Part shown: positions 52,747 through 61,136 of the stretch, one piece after another
Layout of the letters: each line of letters begins with the position of its first letter
Position numbering within the stretch: position 1 is the stretch's first letter
Source: an uncultured Clostridia bacterium
Lineage (GTDB): Bacteria > Bacillota > Clostridia > TANB77 > CAG-508
Length of the DNA stretch: 64,000 nt
Assembly: GCA_904381285.1 (NCBI GenBank)
Contig: CAJFII010000010.1
Coordinates: 1 to 64,000 of the forward strand
Reading direction: 5' to 3'
Position numbers and translations under genes: made by a program
Notes under the pieces: model-generated
The model's input: only the letters and a program-made list of their open reading frames with translations
What the model was told of the DNA's origin: nothing
The model's database searches: none

Positions 52747-53214
52747 ATGAATAAATTAAAAAATTCAAAAGGAATAACTTTATCTGGACTTGCTATAACA
52801 ATAATAGTACTTACAATATTAGCAACTGTAGGAACAACGGTAGGAATAACAAATATTAGAGAAGCAAAAGATGCAAAACTAGATACAGAATTAGAAATGG
52901 TTCAACATGCTATACTAGAACAATATGTAAAATTTGAAACTACAAAAGATGTTGTATACTTAGTAGGAAATAAATTAGAAAAAAGTGAAGTGGATCAAAT
53001 CGCACAAGAACTTGATATTACACTTGTAGAAATACCAGATACATATGAAAATAAAGATTATTATAAACTAGATAAAGCATCATTAAAAGAAATAGGTATA
53101 CAAAATACAGATGATGAATATATTGTTAATTATATTTCAGGAGAAGTAATAAATATTACTTCAAAGAAAAATGATAATAAACCATTATATACAAAAGCAG
53201 ATAATTTTAAATAA
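52747..53214 (+). CDS. Type IV pilin-like protein
   Basis: A 155-residue protein with a pilin-like N-terminus: KNSKGITLSGLAITIIVLTI has the basic leader, a Gly-Ile prepilin-peptidase-like site (residue 8/9) and a hydrophobic helix. The glutamate at mature position 5, important for pilus assembly in classical type IV pilins, is absent; many Clostridia have similar GITLxALxITIIVL proteins. The rest is an acidic globular domain. AAGGAG precedes the start. It lies directly before murB; no pilus assembly genes are nearby. Confidence 0.65.
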   Translation: MNKLKNSKGITLSGLAITIIVLTILATVGTTVGITNIREAKDAKLDTELEMVQHAILEQYVKFETTKDVVYLVGNKLEKSEVDQIAQELDITLVEIPDTYENKDYYKLDKASLKEIGIQNTDDEYIVNYISGEVINITSKKNDNKPLYTKADNFK

Positions 53215-53230
53215 TCAAAAAGGAGTAAAT

Positions 53231-54149
53231 ATGTATATAGATAAAGTTTATGAAGATTTAGAAAAAATTGTTGATTCGTCAAAAATTTTTAAAAATGAAC
53301 CCATGAAAAAGTATACCTCATTTAAAATTGGAGGAAATGCTGATATATTAGTAAATGCCGAAACAATAGAAGACATTAACAATATATTAAATTATGCTTC
53401 AAAAAATAATGTACCATTATATATTATAGGAAATGGAAGTAATATATTAGTTAAAGACAAAGGAATAAGAGGTATTGTTCTTAAAATTTGTATTGATAAA
53501 TTAGAAATATACAAAAAGGAAGAAAAAGCTATAATAAATGTTGGAGCTGGTGTAAAACTTGCTAAACTTGCACAGGAATTATATAAAAAAGAAATAGCTG
53601 GTTTCGAATTTGCTTCACGGAATTCCTGGTACTATAGGCGGAGCAGTTAGGATGAATGCAGGAGCACATGGAAAAGAAATGAAAGATATAGTAGTAGAAA
53701 CTACATATATGGATTATGATGGTAAAATACATACTATTTCTAATAAAGAGCAGGAATTTACATATAGAAAAAGTATATTTGCAAAAAATAAATGGATAAT
53801 CTTAAATACAGTATTAGAGTTAGAATATGGTAATAAAGAAGAAATAAAGCAAAAAATGGAGGAATATGCAAAGTATAGAAAAGAAAGACAACCTATTTCA
53901 TATCCAAGTGCAGGAAGTACATTTAAAAGAGGAGAAGACTATATTACAGCTAGATTAATAGATGAATGTGGATTAAAAGGATACAGTATAGGAGGAGCAA
54001 AAGTATCAGATATACATGCAGGTTTTATTATAAATACAGGAAATGCAACAGCAAAAGATGTGTTAGAATTAGTAGAACATATTACTAAAGAAGTATATGA
54101 CAAATTTAAAAAGAAAATAGAATTAGAAATAGAAATAATTGGAGAATAA
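53231..54149 (+). CDS. murB: UDP-N-acetylmuramate dehydrogenase MurB (apparent +1 frameshift at 53618)
   Basis: An essential FAD enzyme that reduces UDP-GlcNAc-enolpyruvate in peptidoglycan synthesis. ATG 53231 follows AAGGAGTAAAT. The FAD domain shows MKKYTSFKIGGNADILV and YIIGNGSNILVKDKGIRG. The frame then breaks at 53618-53620: TCA CGG AAT stands for TCA GGA ATT, one extra C. Skipping it restores FEFASGIPGTIGGAVRMNAG, then YPSAGSTFKRGEDYITARLI and the C-terminal domain. The joined protein is 305 residues, the normal MurB length, with no other defect. Because murB is essential, either the base is a sequencing error, the frameshift is tolerated by the ribosome, or a second murB exists elsewhere. 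Confidence 0.9.
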
Positions 54150-54178
54150 TACATAAGTTTTAGAAAGGAAGAACAAAA

Positions 54179-55696
54179 ATGAAAGGATTTTTTTCATGGT
54201 TTAAAGGCAGTACAAAAATGAAAAGGTGGCTATTCTTAGTGCTTATAGGAATAGTTTTAGTATGCTATGGGGTAGCATCTATTTTAGTAGCAAAAGAAAT
54301 TTCATTTATAGATGTAGGAAAAATTATTTTGTTATTTGTGCTAGGCTTTACATGTACAATATTAGGTATTGTATTTGCACAAAAAAGAACATTAGAATTG
54401 TTAATTGAAGCTAGTGATTTACGTTTGGAAAAAGGAAATAAAAATGTAAATGTTAATTCACTAATATTTAATAAAAAAGTATATGATAAAGGACCTAATA
54501 TTGTTGTAATTGGAGGTGGAAGCGGATTAAATACAGTCTTAAGAGGACTAAAAAACTATACAAGTAATATAACAGCCATAGTAACTATATCTGATTATGG
54601 TAAGTTACCTTCTAACTCTAGAAAACAATTAGATTTATTACCATTGGATGATATTAAAGAATCATTAGTTGCATTATCATATAATGAACAGGTAATGGAA
54701 GGAATACTAAATTTAAAATATGAAAAAGGTATGTTAAAAAACTTATCTTTTGGAGATATTTACTTATATTCTATGAAAGAATTATATGGAGATTTTACAG
54801 AATCCATAGAAAGAAGTAAAGATGTATTAAATATTACAGGTAGAGTTTTACCAGTAACATTAGATGAAATAAAAATTTGTGCCGAACTAGAAAATGGAAT
54901 GGTAGTAGAAGAAAAAGAAAAAATACCAGAAATTGTATTTGATAAAGTAACAAAAATAAACAGGATTTATATTAGTCCTTCAAATTGTGTGCCAGCCCCA
55001 GGAGTTTTAGAAGCTATTAAAAATGCAGATGCAATTATCATTGGACCTGGAAGTTTATACACAAACGTAATACCGAATTTGCTAGTTAAAAATGTGTCAA
55101 AAACTATAAAAGAAAGTAAAGCAATAAAAATATATGTTAATAATATCATGACAGAACCAGGTCAAACAGACAATTATTCAATATCAGACCATATACAAGC
55201 AATAATTGACCATGCAGGAGAAGGTGTAATTGATTATTGTATTTATGATACAGGTGAGATTGTTCCAGAATATATAAGAAAATATAATAGAGAAGGACAA
55301 GATTTAGTAGAGCAAGATATTCAAAAATGTAAAGACAAAGGTATAAAGTTATTACAAAGAAAACTTTCTTGTATAATAGATGAAACTATTAGGCACAATC
55401 CAAAAGCAGTTGCAGAAGCTGTTATACAAATTATATGTGACGACTTGAAGTTTAGAGACAAGCAAAATGATCCACAATATATAATGCTAAATTCAAGATT
55501 AAAAGAAGAAAAAAAGAGAAAGAAAAATACAAAACCAATTTTCAAGGTTAAGAATAAGAAAAACACAGCAAAGCATGCAAAAAGAACAAGTAAATTTAAT
55601 GAAAAATATAAAGATAGAATACAATCAATTAAAGAAACAGATAAAAATATAGTAAAAAACAGAATGAAACAGCAAAAAGATAATATGAAAAAATAA
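54179..55696 (+). CDS. YvcK/MgfK-family gluconeogenesis factor-like protein (divergent)
   Basis: A 505-residue CofD-like fold protein. Two N-terminal membrane helices (about 17-38 and 45-66) precede the cytoplasmic core with VVIGGGSGLNTVLRGLKNYT, GPGSLYTNVIPNLLVKNVSK and VNNIMTEPGQTDNYSISDHI, all YvcK signatures. A very basic tail of about 60 residues ends it. At residues 133-160 the normal ADDGGSSGRLR segment reads SDYGKLPSNSRKQLDLLPLD, so the conserved aspartate/glycine site is altered. YvcK binds UDP-sugars and supports cell-wall homeostasis. rapZ and whiA, its usual neighbours, are missing; murB precedes it as in Firmicutes. Confidence 0.82.
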   Translation: MKGFFSWFKGSTKMKRWLFLVLIGIVLVCYGVASILVAKEISFIDVGKIILLFVLGFTCTILGIVFAQKRTLELLIEASDLRLEKGNKNVNVNSLIFNKKVYDKGPNIVVIGGGSGLNTVLRGLKNYTSNITAIVTISDYGKLPSNSRKQLDLLPLDDIKESLVALSYNEQVMEGILNLKYEKGMLKNLSFGDIYLYSMKELYGDFTESIERSKDVLNITGRVLPVTLDEIKICAELENGMVVEEKEKIPEIVFDKVTKINRIYISPSNCVPAPGVLEAIKNADAIIIGPGSLYTNVIPNLLVKNVSKTIKESKAIKIYVNNIMTEPGQTDNYSISDHIQAIIDHAGEGVIDYCIYDTGEIVPEYIRKYNREGQDLVEQDIQKCKDKGIKLLQRKLSCIIDETIRHNPKAVAEAVIQIICDDLKFRDKQNDPQYIMLNSRLKEEKKRKKNTKPIFKVKNKKNTAKHAKRTSKFNEKYKDRIQSIKETDKNIVKNRMKQQKDNMKK

Positions 55697-55712
55697 TTTT
55701 GGAGGAATACAA

Positions 55713-57755
55713 ATGAAATATAATAAAAAAGATATGAGTATAGAAAATGGTATAAAAAAAGAATGGATTATTACTAACGGAATAGGTGGTTATGCATCTT
55801 CAACTATTATAGGATGTAATACAAGAAAATATCACGGGCTATTAGTAGCACCGCTTACTCCACCAGCCAGAAGATTTTTAATACTTTCTAAAATTGATGA
55901 AAGTATAGAAATAGAAAATAAAAAGTACAATTTATATACTAATATGAGTAGAAATTATATTTCAGATGGGTATAAATATCAACAAAGTTTTGAAAAAGAC
56001 TATATTCCAATATTTTCATACCAAGTAGAAGATGTTTCAATAAAAAAATTAATTTGTATGAAATATATGGAAAATACAGTATGTATTTTATATAAAGTGA
56101 AAAATGGGGAAAAATATTCTAAATTAACATTAGCACCAATAGTTAATTTTAGAGATTTCCACCAAGTGAATTCAGAACATGACTTTAATTTAAAACAAGA
56201 AGTAAATAAAAGAAAAATAAAAGTAATAATAGATGATAATGCACAAAGACCAATTTATATAAATTCAAATGCTGGAACATACATACAACATTATAATGAC
56301 AAGTTTAAAAACATGTATTATCTAGAAGAAGAAAAGCGTGGATTTTATCCAGAAGAAGATCACGCTGTAATAGGTAGATATGAAATTGAATTACAGCCAA
56401 ATGAAGAAAAAGACATAGAAATAGTATGTTCATTAGAAGAAAATATAGATGAAATAAAAGTAAAAGATGTAATAGATAAAGAAATTGTAAGAATAAATGA
56501 AATAATGCTAGATTCAGGATATATTGACTTAAAAAGTAAAACAGAAGACAAAAAAAGAAAAGAATTTATTAAAGATTATATAATAGCAACAGACAATTTT
56601 GTTGTATATAGACCATCATTTGGATTACATACATTAATTGCAGGATATCATTGGTTTTTGGATTGGGGAAGAGATGCTCTTATTTCTTTTGAAGGAATTG
56701 TACTGCTTCCAAAACGTTATGAAATAGCAAAAGAAATTTTATTAACATTTACAAAAAATATTAAATTTGGATTAGTTCCAAATGGTTATTCAGGATTTGA
56801 TAATAGACCATTATATAATAGCGCAGATGCTTCACTTTTACTTTTTGAACAAGTGAAAAAATATCTAAATTATACAAAAGATTATAAATTTGTAAAAGAA
56901 CAACTATATGATATACTAAAAAATATAATTTCATCATATAAATCTGGAATTGATTTTGACGATAATAACATTTATTTAGATAAAGATTATCTTTTAGTAT
57001 CTGGAACTCCAAAGACACAAAATACATGGATGGATGCAAAATATGGTGATTATGCTGTTACACCAAGAAATGGTAAAGCTGTTGAAATGAACAGCTTATG
57101 GTATAATGCTTTAAAAATTATGGAGGAACTAGCAAAAGAATTTGAGGGAGCGCCTGTAGCAAAAGAATATAAAGAATTGGCGGCAAAATGTAAAAAAGCA
57201 TTTAATGAGAAATTCTATAATCCAAAAAGAAAATGCTTATATGATGTTATAGGAGATAAAAAAATAAGACCAAATCAGTTATATAGCCTATCTTTAACAT
57301 ATCCAGTATTAGATCCTGATTCGGATATTGCAGAGGAAATGTTTAATACAGTTACAAAGAAATTGTTAAATAAATATGGTCTAAAGACTTTAGCAAAAGG
57401 CGAAGAAAATTATATTGAAGTATATGAAGGGGATCCTTTTAAAAGAGATATGAGTTATCATCAAGGTATAACATGGCCATGGTTGTTAGGACTTTATTAT
57501 AATAGTTATAAAAATATGATTTCTAGTGCAAAAAATAAGCAAAAAAGGAACCAATTACAACAAGGATATAATGAATTTGTAGAATCAGTAAAGAAAACAT
57601 TTATAAAGGCCTTTTATGAGGATGGAATGGTAGGAAGTATTTCAGAATTATATGATTCAAAAGCACCTTTCTTACCAAAAGGAACAATGGCACAGGCTTG
57701 GAGTGTGGCAGAGGTATTTAGAATTATATTAGAAAATGAAACAAAAAATAATTAA
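55713..57755 (+). CDS. Glycogen debranching enzyme (amylo-alpha-1,6-glucosidase, archaeal/bacterial type)
   Basis: A 680-residue enzyme that removes alpha-1,6 branches of glycogen. The N-terminal GDE domain shows EWIITNGIGGYASSTIIGCN, TRKYHGLLVAP and PPARRFLILSKIDE. The C-terminal (alpha/alpha)6 barrel has GYHWFLDWGRDALISFEGIV with the catalytic acid, GLVPNGYSGFDNRPLYNSAD, TWMDAKYGDYAVTPRNGKAV, and EVYEGDPFKRDMSYHQGITW, then PWLLGLYYN. GGAGG precedes the start. The GH57 branching enzyme at the end of the window points to glycogen-like storage metabolism. Confidence 0.92.
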   Translation: MKYNKKDMSIENGIKKEWIITNGIGGYASSTIIGCNTRKYHGLLVAPLTPPARRFLILSKIDESIEIENKKYNLYTNMSRNYISDGYKYQQSFEKDYIPIFSYQVEDVSIKKLICMKYMENTVCILYKVKNGEKYSKLTLAPIVNFRDFHQVNSEHDFNLKQEVNKRKIKVIIDDNAQRPIYINSNAGTYIQHYNDKFKNMYYLEEEKRGFYPEEDHAVIGRYEIELQPNEEKDIEIVCSLEENIDEIKVKDVIDKEIVRINEIMLDSGYIDLKSKTEDKKRKEFIKDYIIATDNFVVYRPSFGLHTLIAGYHWFLDWGRDALISFEGIVLLPKRYEIAKEILLTFTKNIKFGLVPNGYSGFDNRPLYNSADASLLLFEQVKKYLNYTKDYKFVKEQLYDILKNIISSYKSGIDFDDNNIYLDKDYLLVSGTPKTQNTWMDAKYGDYAVTPRNGKAVEMNSLWYNALKIMEELAKEFEGAPVAKEYKELAAKCKKAFNEKFYNPKRKCLYDVIGDKKIRPNQLYSLSLTYPVLDPDSDIAEEMFNTVTKKLLNKYGLKTLAKGEENYIEVYEGDPFKRDMSYHQGITWPWLLGLYYNSYKNMISSAKNKQKRNQLQQGYNEFVESVKKTFIKAFYEDGMVGSISELYDSKAPFLPKGTMAQAWSVAEVFRIILENETKNN

Positions 57756-57770
57756 TTACAAGGAGAAAAA

Positions 57771-58256
57771 ATGCGTATATTAGGAGTAGACCCTGGGTTT
57801 GCAATTACAGGGTATAGTATTATTGATTACATAGGAAATAAATTTAAATTAATTGATAGTGGGGCGGTAACAACGCCAGCAAAAATGTCTTTTCCATTAA
57901 GATTATCAAAAATATATACAGATCTTGGCGAAATTATTGATAAATATAAACCAGAAGCGGTTGCTGTTGAAGAATTGTTTTTTAATAACAATGTAAAAAC
58001 AGCAATAAATGTAGCTCAAGCAAGAGGGATTATATTAGTTGTAGGATGTCAAAAACAAGTTCCGACATTTGAATATACACCATTGCAAGTAAAACAGGCT
58101 GTTGTAGGTTATGGAAGGGCTGATAAAATTCAAGTTCAAAAAATGGTTAAAACAATACTAAAAGTAGATAAATTACCTAAATTAGATGATATAACAGATA
58201 GCATGGCAATAGCTATTTGCCATGCTCATTCTTCAAAATTCGCAGAAAAATTATAA
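57771..58256 (+). CDS. ruvC: Holliday junction resolvase RuvC
   Basis: Resolves four-way junctions in recombination. The 161-residue RNase H-fold protein has the four acidic sites: ILGVDPGFAITGYSII (Asp7), VAVEELFFNNNVKTAINVAQ (Glu), and KLDDITDSMAIAICHAH (two aspartates). Length is normal. AAGGAG precedes the start. ruvA and ruvB are not adjacent. Confidence 0.95.
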   Translation: MRILGVDPGFAITGYSIIDYIGNKFKLIDSGAVTTPAKMSFPLRLSKIYTDLGEIIDKYKPEAVAVEELFFNNNVKTAINVAQARGIILVVGCQKQVPTFEYTPLQVKQAVVGYGRADKIQVQKMVKTILKVDKLPKLDDITDSMAIAICHAHSSKFAEKL

Positions 58257-58275
58257 AGAAAGGAATGTATAACAT

Positions 58276-59301
58276 ATGATAAGTATAGAAGCTTTGGAAA
58301 AACAATTAAAAGATAATAAACTAAATAGTATGTATTTATTATATGGGGAAGAGACATTTCTTTTAGAAACTTGTCTAAAAAAGATAAAACATATCTTTGG
58401 GGAATTAGTAAAGGGAATAAACTATATAGAAATTGATGATACAAATTTTGGTGAGCTAATTCAAGACCTTGAAACTCCAGCTTTTGGATTTAATAAAAAG
58501 TTAATAGTAGTTAAAAATGTAGGATTATTTAAAAGAGAAGTAAAGAAAAAGGGGGCAACTTTTGCAGAAACTAGAGAATTACTCGAAAAATATATAAAAG
58601 AAAATAAAGATATTATAAAAGAATCTGTTATATTAGTATTTATAGAAGAAAGTGTAGATAAAGTAAAATTACTAAATACAGTAGAAGAAGCTGGAGCAGT
58701 AGTTTGTAATTTTGAATATCAAAAACCCGCACAAATTATTGCTAGATTAAAAGGTATTTGTAAAGCATATAATGTAAATGTGGAAGAAAGTACCCTAAAA
58801 TATCTTATAGAAGGTTCTTTAACTGGAATGCAAGATTTAATTAATGAAATTAGAAAACAAATTGAATATGCAGGGAGTGGAGGAACTATTACGAAAGAAA
58901 GCATAGATCTTTTAGCTGTAAAACAAATTGATAGTGTTATATTTGATTTGACTGATAATTTAGGTAAAAAGAATATTAAAGAAGCGTTGATCATTCTGAA
59001 TAATTTAATTTATTCTAAAGAACCATTACAAAAAATTCTTATTACATTATATAATCATTTTAAAAAAATTTATATAGTAAAACTTGCTATGGAACAAAAC
59101 AGAAATGTAACAGAAGCTTTAAATTTGAAGCCGAACCAAACATTTTTAGTTACTAAATATAGAGGACAAAGTAATTTTTTTAGTAAAGATGAATTAAAAA
59201 GTATTTTAGATAAGTTAATTAAATTAGATTCTAACTATAAGGTTGGATTAATCGATTTAAAAGTTGGATTAGAAAGCATTTTATGTAGATATTGTTCATA
59301 G
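58276..59301 (+). CDS. holA: DNA polymerase III subunit delta
   Basis: The clamp-loader subunit that opens the beta sliding clamp. Across 341 residues, NSMYLLYGEETFLLETCLKK, the LETPAFGFNKKLIVVKNVGL segment, PAQIIARLKGICKAYNVNVE, and LTGMQDLINEIRKQIEYAG are the HolA pattern, with a C-terminal collar domain. AAAGGAATG precedes the start. It is 19 bases after ruvC. Confidence 0.92.
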   Translation: MISIEALEKQLKDNKLNSMYLLYGEETFLLETCLKKIKHIFGELVKGINYIEIDDTNFGELIQDLETPAFGFNKKLIVVKNVGLFKREVKKKGATFAETRELLEKYIKENKDIIKESVILVFIEESVDKVKLLNTVEEAGAVVCNFEYQKPAQIIARLKGICKAYNVNVEESTLKYLIEGSLTGMQDLINEIRKQIEYAGSGGTITKESIDLLAVKQIDSVIFDLTDNLGKKNIKEALIILNNLIYSKEPLQKILITLYNHFKKIYIVKLAMEQNRNVTEALNLKPNQTFLVTKYRGQSNFFSKDELKSILDKLIKLDSNYKVGLIDLKVGLESILCRYCS

Positions 59302-59325
59302 AAATTATTAAAAAAATATTAAAAA

Positions 59326-59376
59326 TTTGTATAAAATCTCACAGTTTTCTTAAAATATAAAAGAAAGTGAGGTTTT
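59326..59376 (+). promoter_or_regulatory. gpr leader: hairpin covering the ribosome site
   Basis: AAAATCTCAC (59333-59342) pairs with GTGAGGTTTT (59367-59376, one G-U), and the 3' arm holds the ribosome site GTGAGG. The element TTTGTATAAA (59326-59335) precedes it. The layout repeats that before sleB and also resembles a terminator for holA. Confidence 0.5.
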
Positions 59377-59381
59377 TTATT

Positions 59382-60323
59382 ATGTTTAATTTTAGAACAG
59401 ATTTAGCTTTAGAAAGAAGAGATCTTTATAGAAAAGCAAATAAAATAGAAAATGAAATTGAAGGAATTGAGACAGAGAAAGAGGAAATTAATGATAAAAT
59501 ACGAACATCTAGAGTAAAAGTTATTAATGAGAAAGGAGCAGAAGCAATAGGGAAACCAATAGGAAATTACATCACGATAGATATAAAAAATTTAAAAATA
59601 GCTACTACAGAAGATATACAGAATTTTTCTGAAGTATTAACAAAAGAATTAAAAGCACTAATACAAAAACATGCAAATAATAAAGATGATATTCTAGTAG
59701 TAGGGTTAGGAAATATATATGTAACACCAGATTCACTAGGACCTAAGGTAATAAATGAAATTGATGTAACAAGACATATTTTAGAATATATGCCAGAAGC
59801 AATACCAGAAAATACAAGACCTGTTAGTGCAATTTCACCAGGTGTATTGGGTACAACAGGTATTGAAACATTAGAAATAATTAAAGGAATTGTAGAAAAC
59901 ATTCATCCTAAATTATTAATTGTAATTGATGCATTAGCATCAAGAAGTATTGAGAGGATAAGTAGTACAATTCAATTAGCAGATACAGGAATTACACCAG
60001 GAGCGGGAGTTGGAAATACAAGAAAAGACTTAAGTAAAGATACACTTGGGATTCCTGTAATTGCATTAGGAATTCCAACAGTTGTTGAAGCAGCTACAAT
60101 AGCAGCAGATAGTTTAGATTTATTTATACAAAAAATTCAGGAAGAAGCAAAATCAAATGAATTTTTAAACAAATTACAAGAAGAAGATAAATATGAACTT
60201 ATAAAAGAAGTATTAGCACCAGAAGATTATAATTTTATTGTTACACCAAAAGAGATAGATGACTTAATAGAAAATATGAAAGATGTAGTTGCAAGAGGAA
60301 TTAATTTTGCAGTTCAAGATTAG
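59382..60323 (+). CDS. gpr: GPR endopeptidase (spore protease)
   Basis: An aspartic-type protease that degrades small acid-soluble proteins at germination. ATG 59382 is chosen because GTGAGG lies ten bases upstream; a GTG at 59367 is inside that site. Of 313 residues, MFNFRTDLALERRDLYRKAN is the N-terminus with the pro-region, VVGLGNIYVTPDSLGPKV and SAISPGVLGTTGIETLEIIK, VIDALASRSIERISSTIQLA and DTGITPGAGVGNTRK are all characteristic. It is strong evidence for sporulation. Expression is normally under SigG in the forespore. Confidence 0.95.
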   Translation: MFNFRTDLALERRDLYRKANKIENEIEGIETEKEEINDKIRTSRVKVINEKGAEAIGKPIGNYITIDIKNLKIATTEDIQNFSEVLTKELKALIQKHANNKDDILVVGLGNIYVTPDSLGPKVINEIDVTRHILEYMPEAIPENTRPVSAISPGVLGTTGIETLEIIKGIVENIHPKLLIVIDALASRSIERISSTIQLADTGITPGAGVGNTRKDLSKDTLGIPVIALGIPTVVEAATIAADSLDLFIQKIQEEAKSNEFLNKLQEEDKYELIKEVLAPEDYNFIVTPKEIDDLIENMKDVVARGINFAVQD

Positions 60324-60344
60324 AAATTAAATTTATAAAACAAG

Positions 60345-60397
60345 AAAAAGCAGACTAAATTATTTAAATGATTATAATAAGAATTAGTCTGCTTTTT
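60345..60397. terminator. Bidirectional terminator between gpr and the traX-like gene
   Basis: AAAAAGCAGACTAA (60345-60358) and TTAGTCTGCTTTTT (60384-60397) form a perfect 14-bp stem with A/T tails for both strands. Confidence 0.75.
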
Positions 60398-60406
60398 ACA
60401 AAAATA

Positions 60407-61078
60407 TTATATAAAAATAATGTTAAATACATAAAGTAAAATTAAATGAACAGGATAAAAACCATATAATAAATATTTAACATTTTTACCTTTTTCACTA
60501 TTATATTGATTTATAAATACTAAAGATAAACAAGTACAAATAAACAAAAAGACATATGGTAAATAAAAATTATATTTAATATATAAAGGTATATATTTAA
60601 ATAAACAAAGTGCAATAAATGAAAGATTCATAAGAAGTTTTTTGTTTTTAAATACATGAAAAATAAATATCATAAATATTCCAAAATATCCATAATCCAT
60701 TTTTAATGCATCAGCTGTTAATCCAAGGCAAGCAACCAATAAAATACCTACATATTTATTTTTACATTGCTCATAGCCTATAATAGCGACAAGACCTAAA
60801 AATAAAGTGAAAAAGATATTTAAACTAAATTCATTACTAAAAATAGAAGTAAAAAACATAAATGGTGCTTGAGAGATAATTGCAAACATAAATAAACGCA
60901 TTAAATAATTCTTTTTACTTCTCGTGTGTAGATAGCCTTCACTAATTCCAAATGCAAAAATAGGAAAAGCAATTCTACCTATATAGTTGAAATAAGAAAA
61001 TTTTTCATAAATTGCATAACCTAAATGATCACAAAACATTGAAATCATTGCAATAATTTTTAAAACAAAATTTGACAT
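60407..61078 (-). CDS. TraX-family membrane protein
   Basis: A 223-residue polytopic membrane protein with seven or so helices. LKIIAMISMFCDHLGYAIYE at the N-terminus, IGRIAFPIFAFGISEGYLHT, then RSKKNYLMRLFMFAIISQAP and LLYGFYPVHLILLY at the C-terminus are the TraX pattern. F-plasmid TraX acetylates pilin, but chromosomal TraX proteins in Firmicutes are of unknown role, perhaps acyltransferases. AAGGAG precedes the start. It lies alone on the minus strand. Confidence 0.85.
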   Translation of the reverse strand: MSNFVLKIIAMISMFCDHLGYAIYEKFSYFNYIGRIAFPIFAFGISEGYLHTRSKKNYLMRLFMFAIISQAPFMFFTSIFSNEFSLNIFFTLFLGLVAIIGYEQCKNKYVGILLVACLGLTADALKMDYGYFGIFMIFIFHVFKNKKLLMNLSFIALCLFKYIPLYIKYNFYLPYVFLFICTCLSLVFINQYNSEKGKNVKYLLYGFYPVHLILLYVFNIIFI

Positions 61079-61136
61079 TTATAAATCTCCTTATAAAAAT
61101 GTATTGGACAGATTTTATATCTGTCCCAGTATTATA

